This document shows positions 23,905 through 32,646 of a stretch of 64,000 nucleotides of DNA, piece by piece. The stretch is from NCBI GenBank assembly GCA_035468985.1, contig DATISF010000035.1, positions 1 to 64,000 on the forward strand, written 5' to 3'. The position numbers and the translations under genes are program-made. The notes under the pieces were generated by a model. The model was not told the origin of the DNA. It searched no databases and was given only the letters and a program-made list of their open reading frames with translations. The first letter of the stretch is position 1, and each line of letters opens with the position of its first letter. Source of the DNA: DASVHS01 sp035468985. GTDB taxonomy: Bacteria; Acidobacteriota; Thermoanaerobaculia; Gp7-AA8.

Positions 23905-25080
23905 ATGGTCACGACCGAGGTCACCAGTCAATCCTGGTTTGGCCGGATCGGGAACTCGATCAAGAGTTTTCTTTTCGGCATTGTGCTGTTCATCGCGGCG
24001 TTCCCGGTTCTCTGGTGGAACGAGGGGCGCGCCGTACGGACCGAGAAGAGCCTTCACGAAGGCCAGGGCGCCGTCATTTCGGTCCCCGCCGATCGCGTCG
24101 ATCCCGCGAACAACCAGAAGCTGGTTCACATGACGGGGAAAGCGACGACGACGGAGACACTCACCGATCCCGATTTTCTCGTTGCCGCGAATGCCATCAA
24201 GCTGCGGCGCCACGTCGAGATGTATCAGTGGCAGGAGAAGAAGAGCTCCGAGACGCGAAAGAAGGTCGGGGGCGGCAGCGAGACCGTGACGACGTACAGC
24301 TACGAGAAGGCATGGTCCGATCGCCCTGTCGACTCCGCGAGCTTCAAGGAAGCCGGCGAGCATCAGAATCCGCCGGAGATGCCGTACCAGAGCCGCGATG
24401 CCCAGGCGGAGCACGTCACTCTCGGTGCGTTCGCCCTCACACCGTCCCTCCTCGACCAGATGTCGGACTACGAGGCCGTCCCGGTCACGGATCAGAGCCT
24501 GTCGGCGCTGTCGGCCGACCTCAAGGCGAAGCTGAAAGCGCACAACAACGCGTTCTATCTCGGCGCCGATCCGCAGACGCCGCAGATCGGCGACGTGAAG
24601 ATCACGTTCAGCGCCGTCACGCCGGCGGAAGTCAGCGTCATCTCCAAGCAGACCGGCACGTCGTTCGAGCCGTACAAAGCGAGCGCCGGGATGGACATCG
24701 AGATGCTGAAGCGCGGCGCGTTCACGGCGCAGCAGATGTTCCAGCAGGCGCTCCAGGCCAACACGGTCATGACGTGGATCCTCCGCGTGGTCGGATTCGT
24801 CCTGATGTTCATCGGCCTGGCGATGTTCTTCAAGCCGATCTCGGTGGTCGGCGACGTGCTGCCGATCTTCGGAAGCATGCTGGCCTTCGGCACGGGACTC
24901 TTCGCGTTCGTCGTGTCGGCGGTGCTATCGGTCGGCACGATCGGCGTGGCCTGGGTCTTCTACCGGCCGGTCCTCGGCATCGCCCTGCTGGCCGTTGCCA
25001 TCGGCGCGCTGGTGTGGCTCGCAGTGAGCGGCAAGAAGAAAGCCGCCGCCACGGCGATGGCGCCCGCGACTGCACACTAG
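23905..25080 (+). CDS. TMEM43/LUMA-family membrane protein
   Basis: This 391-residue protein has an N-terminal membrane helix (FLFGIVLFIAAFPVLWW) followed at once by NEGRAV, the conserved motif of TMEM43 (DUF1625) proteins. A large extracytoplasmic domain (about residues 45-285) follows, then four C-terminal helices (for example VVGFVLMFIGLAMFF and GTGLFAFVVSAVLSVGTIGV). Bacterial members have no established role; the eukaryotic relative is an inner nuclear membrane protein. A strong Shine-Dalgarno (ACGGAGGTAAGGA) precedes the ATG. The gene ends just before a bidirectional terminator. Confidence 0.85.
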   Translation: MVTTEVTSQSWFGRIGNSIKSFLFGIVLFIAAFPVLWWNEGRAVRTEKSLHEGQGAVISVPADRVDPANNQKLVHMTGKATTTETLTDPDFLVAANAIKLRRHVEMYQWQEKKSSETRKKVGGGSETVTTYSYEKAWSDRPVDSASFKEAGEHQNPPEMPYQSRDAQAEHVTLGAFALTPSLLDQMSDYEAVPVTDQSLSALSADLKAKLKAHNNAFYLGADPQTPQIGDVKITFSAVTPAEVSVISKQTGTSFEPYKASAGMDIEMLKRGAFTAQQMFQQALQANTVMTWILRVVGFVLMFIGLAMFFKPISVVGDVLPIFGSMLAFGTGLFAFVVSAVLSVGTIGVAWVFYRPVLGIALLAVAIGALVWLAVSGKKKAAATAMAPATAH

Positions 25081-25095
25081 TCAGGAATCAACTGG

Positions 25096-25123
25096 AGAGG
25101 GCACAGAGATTTCTGTGCCCTCT
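25096..25123. terminator. Bidirectional intrinsic terminator
   Basis: A perfect 12-bp stem AGAGGGCACAGA / TCTGTGCCCTCT encloses the loop gatt. It lies in the 49-base gap between two convergent stops (25080 on plus and 25130 on minus), so it can end transcripts from both sides. The T-tracts are short. Confidence 0.8.
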
Positions 25124-25129
25124 ACCTTC

Positions 25130-27010
25130 TCATCCGAAGATCTTCCGCTTCTCCCCCGTCAGCGCGTTCCAGCGCCACAGTGTGCCCTTCGCATCGGAGA
25201 CCACGAACTCGGTGGTCGCGTCCGGCACACGCGGATCGGCCGGCCAGAACTGCTCGCGGATCGCGAGGTTCCGATCAACTCGCTCGACGACGCCACGCTC
25301 GAGGTCGACGATCGCGAGATCGGAACCGATCGCGGCATTCGCCACGTACGCACGGCGAATCACCACCAGCCATTTTCGGTCCGGCACGAGCTCACGCACG
25401 TGCCCGCCGAACACGCCGCCTCCGAGGGACACGTCGCGTACAAGCTGCCCCTTTCCGTCGAACCAGCGGACGCGCGTCGAATCCACGAAGGCGATCCCAC
25501 CGTTGGAGAGCAACTCGATCCAGCGGAACCGGCCCTTCGGCACATCGATCGTGGCACGCACCGCCCCGGTACGCCCGTCGTTGAACACGATTTTTCCCTC
25601 CGGGACGCGGACCACGACCAGCGTCGAACCGTCACGGCTGGTCGTGATCCGGTAGAAAGCCGACGCCGGCAGCCGGCCGATTTCCTCGAGGCGCCGATTC
25701 TCGATGGCGAACTCGAAGATCGGAACGTCCGATGGAACGATCGACCCCCTGATTTTGTAGGTGCTGAGCACGTACAGCCGCACGACCGAGGGAGAAACGA
25801 AGAACATCTGCGCATCGTCGCCCGCTGGAATACGCACTGAGGCGAGGAGCGCGTGCGACTCCAGGTCGTAGACCGACAGGAGATGCGCGTCGTAGATCGC
25901 CACGCGGCGGAGGTCGTCGGAGAGCACCACGCGCGCGAAGATCGAGGTTTCGATGCCCGTCGCCGGGTTCGCATCGGGCGAAGCGATCCTCTGCACGTAC
26001 AGCTCGCCACGCGCGCTCCGAATGCTCTCGGCACTGGGACCGATCGAGATCGCTGCATCGCCGCGCCGCGTGAACTCAGGCGATCTCCATCGCGCGCCGG
26101 CAAAGTGCTTCGATTTTCCCGTCCGTGTATCGACGAGAAACGACGGCGCGTAGTCGCCGCGGTTCTTCGCCACGCCGGTCATGGCCATCCAGTCGGCGCT
26201 GTTGTTCGCCGCCACCTTGACGTCTCGGAGGTCTTGCGGCGTCGCGGAGAGCACCCACGCGACATATGCCGCCGCAACGGCCACGATCACGGCCATGCAG
26301 ATCCAGAAGAACCGCGACAGCTCGCGGTGGCTGCGGCGGATGTCGGTGCGCCCGCGCGACAACTGCCACGCGCCGGCCGCGGCGATTGCGACCGGAATGG
26401 CTGCAGCGACGAGACCGATGACCCTAGCCACGACGCCCATCGCCAGGTTCACGAGCAACGGCCTCACGACGAGCCACATCGCACCCGCAAAGAGCGCGAG
26501 AAGTGACAGGTCGAGCGCGACGAGCGCCGACCGCGAGCGCACCATCGAGCTCAGCGCGTGCATGACCAGCAGCAGGTACACCGAGGCGATCAGGACCAAG
26601 CCGGCGTATCCGGCGGCGGTCATCTGCCACAACGTTCCTGCCCACACCGCGTGCGCGACAACGTAGGACGGCAGGAAGATCAAAGTGAATGAGATCGCGA
26701 TCGTGACGACCGCGCCGCCGAGCTTTCCGATCCAGATCGCCGACGGCGACACAGGCCTCGAGAAATAGAACGACAGGCGCCGTTCCGACAGCTCACGCCC
26801 GACCATCGACGCGCCGAGGACGCCGGCGAGTCCGAGGGTAAAGATCAGCGACATTGCGAAACCGGCCACGGCGATGACCGGCAGCGGCGCCGTATTTGCA
26901 GAACGGAGCACGGCGGCGATGAACGGCACGAGCGCGATGATCGCGGCGGTGACGAAGACAAAGCTCCGCTCACGAAGCTCGCGCGCGGCGATGGTGATTG
27001 CCCGGGTCAT
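25130..27010 (-). CDS. ABC transporter permease fused to a beta-rich sensor-like domain
   Basis: This 626-residue protein starts at ATG 27010, which overlaps the stop of the ATPase gene (ATGA). The first 300 residues contain about seven membrane helices, with SFYFSRPVSPSAIWIGKLGG between helices 2 and 3; that piece is typical of ABC-2 type permeases of the gliding/sodium export kind. From about residue 310 the chain becomes soluble and strand-rich. Repeats such as RVAIYDAHLLSVYDLESHAL, STLVVVRVPEGKIVFNDGRT and SDLAIVDLERGVVERVD look like beta-propeller blades. A propeller fused to the permease is unusual. The substrate is unknown; regulation by the GntR gene of the same operon is likely. Confidence 0.8.
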   Translation of the reverse strand: MTRAITIAARELRERSFVFVTAAIIALVPFIAAVLRSANTAPLPVIAVAGFAMSLIFTLGLAGVLGASMVGRELSERRLSFYFSRPVSPSAIWIGKLGGAVVTIAISFTLIFLPSYVVAHAVWAGTLWQMTAAGYAGLVLIASVYLLLVMHALSSMVRSRSALVALDLSLLALFAGAMWLVVRPLLVNLAMGVVARVIGLVAAAIPVAIAAAGAWQLSRGRTDIRRSHRELSRFFWICMAVIVAVAAAYVAWVLSATPQDLRDVKVAANNSADWMAMTGVAKNRGDYAPSFLVDTRTGKSKHFAGARWRSPEFTRRGDAAISIGPSAESIRSARGELYVQRIASPDANPATGIETSIFARVVLSDDLRRVAIYDAHLLSVYDLESHALLASVRIPAGDDAQMFFVSPSVVRLYVLSTYKIRGSIVPSDVPIFEFAIENRRLEEIGRLPASAFYRITTSRDGSTLVVVRVPEGKIVFNDGRTGAVRATIDVPKGRFRWIELLSNGGIAFVDSTRVRWFDGKGQLVRDVSLGGGVFGGHVRELVPDRKWLVVIRRAYVANAAIGSDLAIVDLERGVVERVDRNLAIREQFWPADPRVPDATTEFVVSDAKGTLWRWNALTGEKRKIFG

Positions 27011-27897
27011 GGCCGAACCTCCTCGCCGGCGACGGCGATAAAGATCTCTTCCAGCGACATGGGAGCGATCTCGGCGACATTGGTGGTGCTGCGGAACCGC
27101 TCGAACGCCACGTCGTCGTAGTTCGAGACGACGGCTTCGGTGCCGCTTCCCCACTGCGTGACCGACGCCGCCAGCAGGCTTCCGTTCGCCAGTGCCACCG
27201 GAGCGGAGGCGAAGCGGATCCGGCGGAATCGCGACTTCAGCGTTTCCATCGATTCGTCGAGCACGAGATGGCCGTCCTTGAGGATGGCCACGCGATCGGC
27301 AAGCGACTCGATTCCGGCGAGATCGTGAGTCGTGATGAAGGTCGTCGTGCCGCGATCGGCCATGTCGCTGATGACTTCGTCGAACAGCGACTTGCGCGCA
27401 ACCACGTCCAGGCCGAGGGTTGGATCATCGAGAACGAGCAGCTCGGGCGAGACCGCCAGCGCGACGGCGAGCATCACCTGCTTTTTCTGCCCCTTCGACA
27501 GCGTGCCGAACCGCGCGTCCGGCGAGATCGAGAAGCGCTTCAGAGGTTCGCTGACCGTGGTGCCGTTCCAGCGCGAATAGAGCCGGCTGCAGAATTGCGC
27601 CACCCGCCCGACGGTCATCTCCGGCGGCGCGTCCGCCTCCTCCGGCACGATACCGACGCGCTCCATGAGCCGCGTCCGCTCGCTCCAGACGTCCTCGCCG
27701 AACAGCGTGATGCGTCCGCTGGAAGGCTTCTGCTGACCGACGAGGCAGCGCACCAGCGACGACTTCCCGGCCCCGTTCCGGCCGAGGAGTGCATAGACCG
27801 ACCCGGATGGCACGCCAAGCGAGACCGAAGACACGGCGACGTTGCGCCCGTAGCGGACGGAAACGGATTCGACGGCGATCACCGGCCTGTCGCTCAT
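27007..27897 (-). CDS. ABC transporter ATP-binding protein
   Basis: This 296-residue ATPase has Walker A GRNGAGKSS, Q-loop region VPEEADAPPEMTV, signature LSKGQKKQV, Walker B LLVLDDPTLGLD and switch histidine TTHD. The residue after the Walker B aspartate is Asp rather than the usual catalytic Glu, a change common in the YtrB-like branch. The last 80 residues are an extension typical of ABC-2 ATPases. It is coupled by four-base overlaps to the GntR regulator upstream and the permease downstream, so the transporter is made as one unit. Confidence 0.92.
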   Translation of the reverse strand: MSDRPVIAVESVSVRYGRNVAVSSVSLGVPSGSVYALLGRNGAGKSSLVRCLVGQQKPSSGRITLFGEDVWSERTRLMERVGIVPEEADAPPEMTVGRVAQFCSRLYSRWNGTTVSEPLKRFSISPDARFGTLSKGQKKQVMLAVALAVSPELLVLDDPTLGLDVVARKSLFDEVISDMADRGTTTFITTHDLAGIESLADRVAILKDGHLVLDESMETLKSRFRRIRFASAPVALANGSLLAASVTQWGSGTEAVVSNYDDVAFERFRSTTNVAEIAPMSLEEIFIAVAGEEVRP

Positions 27898-28289
27898 GAC
27901 TTCCTCCTGGACTCTTTGACCAGACGGTCGAAGCTCTCCTCCAGCTCGTCGGCCGCCTCGTCGCTCGATGCACCGACGGAGATCGCCACGCCGGCGTAGC
28001 GCGTCGCCGCCTCGCGCAGCTTCTCGTTGCGTTCGGACTTCTTCTCCTGCACCGGCTCCTCTGCCACGTACGTCCCATCCCCCCGGCGCACGGAAAACAC
28101 GCCGCGGTCCGTGAGCCGCTGGTAGGCGCGGGCGACGGTATTCGGATTGACTCGCAGCTTGCGGGCGAGGTCGCGGACCGAAGGAACGGCATCGCCGGGG
28201 TTGAGCGCTCCCAGAGCGATCATGCGGCGCATGCCGTCCTCGATCTGCTGCCAGATCGGTGCGGCGTCGGAAGGATTGATGTCGAACAT
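27894..28289 (-). CDS. GntR-family repressor, YtrA type
   Basis: This 131-residue regulator has a winged helix at the N-terminus (PIWQQIEDGMRRMIALGAL, then PSVRDLARKLRVNPNTVARA and GVFSVRRGDGTYV). A short helical tail of about 50 residues takes the place of a ligand domain. That short C-terminus is the mark of the YtrA subfamily, whose members repress ABC-transporter operons. Here it is the first gene of exactly such an operon. A perfect palindrome overlapping the -10 region three bases upstream of its start is the likely operator, so it should repress itself and the transporter. Confidence 0.92.
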   Translation of the reverse strand: MFDINPSDAAPIWQQIEDGMRRMIALGALNPGDAVPSVRDLARKLRVNPNTVARAYQRLTDRGVFSVRRGDGTYVAEEPVQEKKSERNEKLREAATRYAGVAISVGASSDEAADELEESFDRLVKESRRKS

Positions 28290-28291
28290 GT

Positions 28292-28319
28292 TTACTGTAT
28301 TAACGTATTAATACAGTAA
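28292..28319. promoter_or_regulatory. Operator palindrome of the GntR-ABC operon
   Basis: Two perfect 12-base arms, TTACTGTATTAA and TTAATACAGTAA, flank a four-base centre cgta. The AT-rich block stands out from the GC-rich surroundings. It ends three bases from the GntR start codon and overlaps the predicted -10, so a bound repressor would block polymerase. Confidence 0.85.
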
Positions 28320-28341
28320 GTTCATAGGGTCTCCCTGTCAA
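28313..28341 (-). promoter_or_regulatory. Promoter of the GntR-ABC operon
   Basis: On the minus strand a perfect TTGACA (28341-28336) is followed after 17 bases by TACTGT (28318-28313). The -10 half lies inside the operator palindrome. Confidence 0.65.
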
Positions 28342-28380
28342 GAGTTAACCAGGCCGCTCCCGCCGACGTATTCATCGCAG

Positions 28381-29130
28381 ATGCTCACGGCAGGTTTCGC
28401 CGATTTCATCGTTCGCGAGCGCGTCTACAGCGCAGGCACTCGTCTGCCGAGGCATTCCCATGAGTACAGCAATGTCAGCATCGTGACCGGCGGCGAGATT
28501 GCCGAAGCCGCGGAAGGCGGAGAACATGAAGGCCGATGCTGCAGCGTGGTCATGAAGCCGGCCCGCAGCGAGCACGAAAATCGCGTCGGCAGAAACGGAG
28601 CTCGCACGCTGACGATCGAGGTGCGCACCACCAGCGCGCTGGCGCCGGAGATTGCGGCACGAACGTGGACATGGTTCGAGCACGCTCCGATTACGCGTGC
28701 GGGCCTGGCCCTGCGTTGCGCGGTGGAGAACGGGTGTGGAACCGAGGGGTGCGCCGTCGCCCTTCTGAATCTCGTCCTTTCCGCTTCCGGCGCTGATCAC
28801 GGCGCGCCACCGTGGATCGCGGACGTGGAGCGGATGCTGGCGCAGCGATTCGCCGAAAGCGTCCGATTCGACGGGATCGCGCGGAATCTCGGCGTTCATC
28901 CGGTCTATCTCTCTCGCGCGTTTCGCCGCCACGCCGGAGTGTCGATGACGGAGTACGTGCGGACGCTTCGTCTTCGCCACGCGCGTCATCTCTTCACCAC
29001 GTCACGCCGTTCCATCGCCGCCATCGCCGCCGAGTCAGGCTTCACCGACGCCAGCCACCTTTCGCACGTGTTCTCCGAGCTGCTCGGCATGACTCCCCGC
29101 GCTTACCGCCGCATGTTCAGCGGGGTTTAG
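28381..29130 (+). CDS. AraC-family transcriptional regulator
   Basis: This 249-residue protein has an N-terminal cupin-like sensor (RLPRHSHEYSNVSIVTGG, with paired histidines) and a C-terminal double helix-turn-helix. The first HTH is VRFDGIARNLGVHPVYLSRAFR, and the second is RSIAAIAAESGFTDASHLSHVF ending in TPRAYRR (shown by key residues I-A-x3-G-F and F). Both are classic AraC features. It is divergent from the GntR operon with 91 bases between starts, and it precedes the serine hydrolase and lipoprotein genes. No strong ribosome-binding site is visible before the ATG. Confidence 0.9.
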   Translation: MLTAGFADFIVRERVYSAGTRLPRHSHEYSNVSIVTGGEIAEAAEGGEHEGRCCSVVMKPARSEHENRVGRNGARTLTIEVRTTSALAPEIAARTWTWFEHAPITRAGLALRCAVENGCGTEGCAVALLNLVLSASGADHGAPPWIADVERMLAQRFAESVRFDGIARNLGVHPVYLSRAFRRHAGVSMTEYVRTLRLRHARHLFTTSRRSIAAIAAESGFTDASHLSHVFSELLGMTPRAYRRMFSGV

Positions 29131-29173
29131 TCCGTACAAGTTTTCGTCCGCAATGCACGTACGATTCATGGTC

Positions 29174-30629
29174 ATGAGAACGACAGCCGCCCTTCTGTTG
29201 CTGCTCAATTTTTCGTGCCGCACGGCGTCCGATGTCGACGGAATCGTGAATCAGACGCTGCGCGCGATTCCCGACGTTGCGGGCGTCGGAGTGGCCCGTG
29301 GTTCGCGATGGCAAGCCCTATCTCGCCGCCGCGTACGGATATGCCGATTTGCAGTCGAAGACTCGCGCCGGAAGGAACACCGGCTACTACATCGCGTCAT
29401 CGACGAAGTCCTACACCGGCCTGGCCTGCGCGATCCTGGCAAGCCGGGGTCTTCTCGATCTCGACGCGCCGATCACGAAGTACCTGCCCGAAGTGAAGAT
29501 GGCGCCGCCTCTCGATGCGAACACCGTCACGCTCCGCAAGCTCCTCACGCACACCTCCGGCATCGGCAACGACGGGATCGTCTTTCGTACTGCATTCAGC
29601 GGCGAGCACACGCCGGAGCTGCTCGTCTCGCTGCTGAACCTCAGCAAACCCGCCAAGCCCGGATTCCAGTACGACAACCTCGGCTACGTCGTGGCCAGCC
29701 TCGTGATCGAGCGCGTGACCGGCCGTCCCTGGCAGAAAGTGCTCGACGAGACGGTCTTCGCCCCGTTAGGGATGCATCGCACGACGGCGTACATGTCCGA
29801 GGCAAAGCAGTGGCCCATGGTCACGCCGTATGACGTCAATCGAATGGCGGAGCTTGAGCCGGTGACGCTGATCAAGAGCGATCAGATGATGCATGCAGCC
29901 GGAGGCATCGTCACCACGCCTGCCGACCTCCTGCACTGGCTCGAGGCGAACATCAACGACGGCCGAATCGGCTCTCGCCAGGCCATTCCTCCAGAGCCTT
30001 TCCGCGAAGCGCACCGCAAGCAAGTGGACGCATCTGCCACGCGCGATCGCTTCAAGGCGTACGGCTATGGACTGGGCTGGTACCAGGCACGGCTCGACAA
30101 CGACGAAGTCCTCTTCCACCTTGGCGGGTTCCGAGGATGCCGGGCCCACGTGTCCTTCATGCCGGAGCGGAAGATCGGAGTCGCGGTCGTCACGAACTCC
30201 GGAGGCATGTCGGGAACGGTGATGAATTTCATCGCCGCAGCGATCTACGACCGGCTCCTCAACAAGCCCGACGCATTCGAGCGCAACCTCGCCACTCTGA
30301 AGGAGAATCTCGACAAGCAGCGCGCGACCTACCTGGCCGATGTCGAGAAGCGGTCGAAGCGTCCGTGGATGCTGAAGCACGCGAATGTGGCGTACGCCGG
30401 CATCTACGAGAGTCCGCTGTATGGAACGCTGAAGATCGAAGTTCGCGGCGAACAGCTGGTGGCGTCGCTCGCACATCTGACGGCGACGCTGGAGGCGTTC
30501 ACGGAGCCGGAGACAGCGCGCGTGGAGCTCGTTCCGGGCTCGGGTGAGATCCTCGCCTTTTCGTTCCGCGATGGCGATACGGCCGACTCGGTGAAGTGGG
30601 GCGACGACGTGTTTCGGCGGGTGCAGTAA
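29174..30629 (+). pseudogene. Serine hydrolase (beta-lactamase family), frameshifted
   Basis: Two frames together make one beta-lactamase/DD-peptidase-like protein of about 484 residues. The first (from ATG 29174) gives a signal peptide (MRTTAALLLLLNFSC) and then AIPDVAGVGVA. The sequence then shifts frame and continues as VVRDGKPYLAAAYGYADLQS, SSTKSY (active-site SxxK), LLTHTSGIG, YDNLGYVVASLVIERVTG and HLGGFRGCRAHV. Removing one C from the run CCC at 29295-29297 restores a continuous GVGVAVVRDGK, a typical sequence for this family. Either the gene is inactivated or the base is a sequencing error. It follows the AraC regulator on the same strand. Confidence 0.75.
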
Positions 30630-30650
30630 TGTTCTGGCACAATCGAAACC

Positions 30651-31454
30651 ATGCGATTCCCTGCGGCGATCGTGTGCGTTGCGTTGCTGGCCGGCTGCGG
30701 AGTTGAGGCCGACTTCAGCGGCAGTCTGCAGACGCAAACGCTGGTCGCGGAGCGGTACGAGCAGGAGATCAAGACGATCGATCGTTTCGTCTTCGAAGAG
30801 AAACCGCTCGGCGAGGACGGCGCGCGGAATCTCGAGAACGTTCTCCACGGCCTGTCGGGTCGGGTCTGCACGCGCTGCGATTCGAAGTTCCTGAAAGTCG
30901 AGTCGCTGGAGCTGCAGCTTCTCGCCAAGCGAGCGGGGCGTCTCGCGCCGAACGGCACGGGTGCATCGTTGCAGAACGACTGGATGCGCATTCGCAACAA
31001 CCTCTTCGATGACCGGGCCTGGTTCGCGCGCAGCGCCAGGGATCTGGACTACGCATCGTCCGAGCAACCGGAACCGAAAAGAATCGTTGCTCGCGCCGCG
31101 GCGCCGCCTCAGCGAACCCTCACCGGCCGCTGGCGCGCGGTGTCGATCCTTGCAAACGGCCAGCCGCGCACCGACGCCGAGTTGAGCGGCTCGATCTGGA
31201 CGTTCGACCCGCCGCGCCTCATCGTGCGGGATCTCGCCGGCCACGAGACCACCTACAACTTCAACGAAGAGGACGGATACCTCTCCGTCATGACCGTCTC
31301 CGGCAAGGAAGGCTGGATGAAATTCGACCTCGGCGAGGAAGGGCTGCGCATCGCCTTCTTCGACGGCCTCGGCGGGAAGCCCGAGGCGTTCGAGCCTCCA
31401 CCGGACTGGCGCGATCCCATGCTGGTCGCCGTGCGGCTCGTTGCGGAGCGTTGA
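30651..31454 (+). CDS. Lipoprotein of unknown function with TIGR03067-like end
   Basis: This 267-residue protein has a lipoprotein signal (MRFPAAIVCVALLAGCG, lipobox LAGC). A helical region (about residues 25-135) with CTRCDSKF is followed by a beta-rich domain beginning LTGRWRAVSILANGQP and ending in MLVAVRLVAER. The 'G-W-x-V-x-S-x-x-x-N-G' start recalls the TIGR03067 / lipocalin-like domains of Planctomycetes, but this is a weak resemblance. It lies 21 bases after the serine hydrolase and converges with the alpha/beta hydrolase, whose stop is two bases away. Confidence 0.7.
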   Translation: MRFPAAIVCVALLAGCGVEADFSGSLQTQTLVAERYEQEIKTIDRFVFEEKPLGEDGARNLENVLHGLSGRVCTRCDSKFLKVESLELQLLAKRAGRLAPNGTGASLQNDWMRIRNNLFDDRAWFARSARDLDYASSEQPEPKRIVARAAAPPQRTLTGRWRAVSILANGQPRTDAELSGSIWTFDPPRLIVRDLAGHETTYNFNEEDGYLSVMTVSGKEGWMKFDLGEEGLRIAFFDGLGGKPEAFEPPPDWRDPMLVAVRLVAER

Positions 31455-31456
31455 CC

Positions 31457-32563
31457 CTACGACACCGGACGCCGCGACGCCCACTGCTTGTCGAGAAACG
31501 CGAGCGTCTGCTCCGCCATCGACACCACTTCCTTTTTCAGATCGGGCCCCGCTTTGCTGATGCGAGCGAATTCGGGAAGCATCGCCGCGGCGAATCCATC
31601 GGTCGTGAAGTGGACGTGCTGCATGCTCTCCATGCGCACCAGTTCCAGATCAGGCGTCCGGAGCGACTTGAGCATGCGAAAGTCGGGATTCATGCGGTCG
31701 TCGAGGATCTCGTAGAAGTGAAGGACAGGCGGCATCTCGACTGTCAGGTCCATCATCTTGTGATCGAGCATCGATTTCGTTCCGGGCGTCGTCCCGATCC
31801 CGCCATCGAGGCTGATCAGCGCGTTCGTCGGGTGGTGCATCGCGTAGATCAATGCGCCGCGCGCGCCGAAGCTGTGGCCGATGACCGAAACGGGAATGTT
31901 GACTGCATTCGGCCAGTCGCCGATCGCTGATGCCGCGCGATCGACGTCCTCGGCCTGCTCGACCGACTTCTGCCCGATCTGCTCCATGTTCTCGAGTGGC
32001 GTCGTCAGCCGGGTGATGGACGGCGTCGTCACGACGACATATCCGTGGCTGGCGAGATATTCGGCGAGCACGGCCTGCGCCGCAGCCGCCTGGCCGTTGC
32101 CCTGGACGATGACCACCATCGGGAACCGCCGCCCGGTCAGCGATGGCGCGTCGCGGTGGGCGTACATCGGCGTCTCGATCAGCGTGTGCACCGACTTCGC
32201 CGACAGCCCTGCAGAGGTCAGGAACTTCGTGAAGTCGTCGAGACCCGCTTTCCGCTGCGCCTCCGTCGGCGCCTCGGGCGATTTCTCGGTGAGGCTGAGC
32301 AGGAGGTAATCGCGATAGCGCATCGATGCGCCGCGCGGCTCGGCCGGATACCAGACGCTGATCTGGATCGGATGCGGCGCAGCGAACTTGAAGTCGGCAG
32401 CCTGGGCGCGAAGCATCCACGATTTGAAGCCGACGGCGAACTCGCCCGGCGCGAGACCGTTCCAGATCGGCGGAGCGGTGGCCGCCTTGCTGGCCGGAGG
32501 CGCGCTGGCGCACGAGGCGAGCAGGAGAAGGGCGAGCGAGAAAACGAGCAGATTACGAGTCAT
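31457..32563 (-). CDS. Alpha/beta-hydrolase lipoprotein
   Basis: This 368-residue protein begins with a lipoprotein signal (LLVFSLALLLLASCAS). The hydrolase core has the strand and oxyanion region FPMVVIVQGNGQAAAA, the nucleophile elbow VIGHSFGARGAL (serine in GHSFG), an acid candidate in EILDDRMNPD, and a histidine near MQHVHFTTDGF. The layout recalls platelet-activating-factor acetylhydrolase-like or dienelactone-hydrolase-like enzymes acting at the cell envelope. The substrate cannot be told. It lies downstream of the efflux-pump gene but is separated from it by 83 bases, so co-transcription is uncertain. Confidence 0.82.
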   Translation of the reverse strand: MTRNLLVFSLALLLLASCASAPPASKAATAPPIWNGLAPGEFAVGFKSWMLRAQAADFKFAAPHPIQISVWYPAEPRGASMRYRDYLLLSLTEKSPEAPTEAQRKAGLDDFTKFLTSAGLSAKSVHTLIETPMYAHRDAPSLTGRRFPMVVIVQGNGQAAAAQAVLAEYLASHGYVVVTTPSITRLTTPLENMEQIGQKSVEQAEDVDRAASAIGDWPNAVNIPVSVIGHSFGARGALIYAMHHPTNALISLDGGIGTTPGTKSMLDHKMMDLTVEMPPVLHFYEILDDRMNPDFRMLKSLRTPDLELVRMESMQHVHFTTDGFAAAMLPEFARISKAGPDLKKEVVSMAEQTLAFLDKQWASRRPVS

Positions 32564-32646
32564 GGGCGCGGAAGGATATCAATCAGCCGCTTAGGACGGG
32601 CGATCACGTACAAAGGTTTCCCTCTCCCGGGCGCGGGAGAGGGAAA

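Noticed and set aside
27011..27154. 48-codon extension of the ABC permease
   Set aside because: It lies inside the ATPase gene and is arginine-rich; ATG 27010 forms an ATGA overlap.
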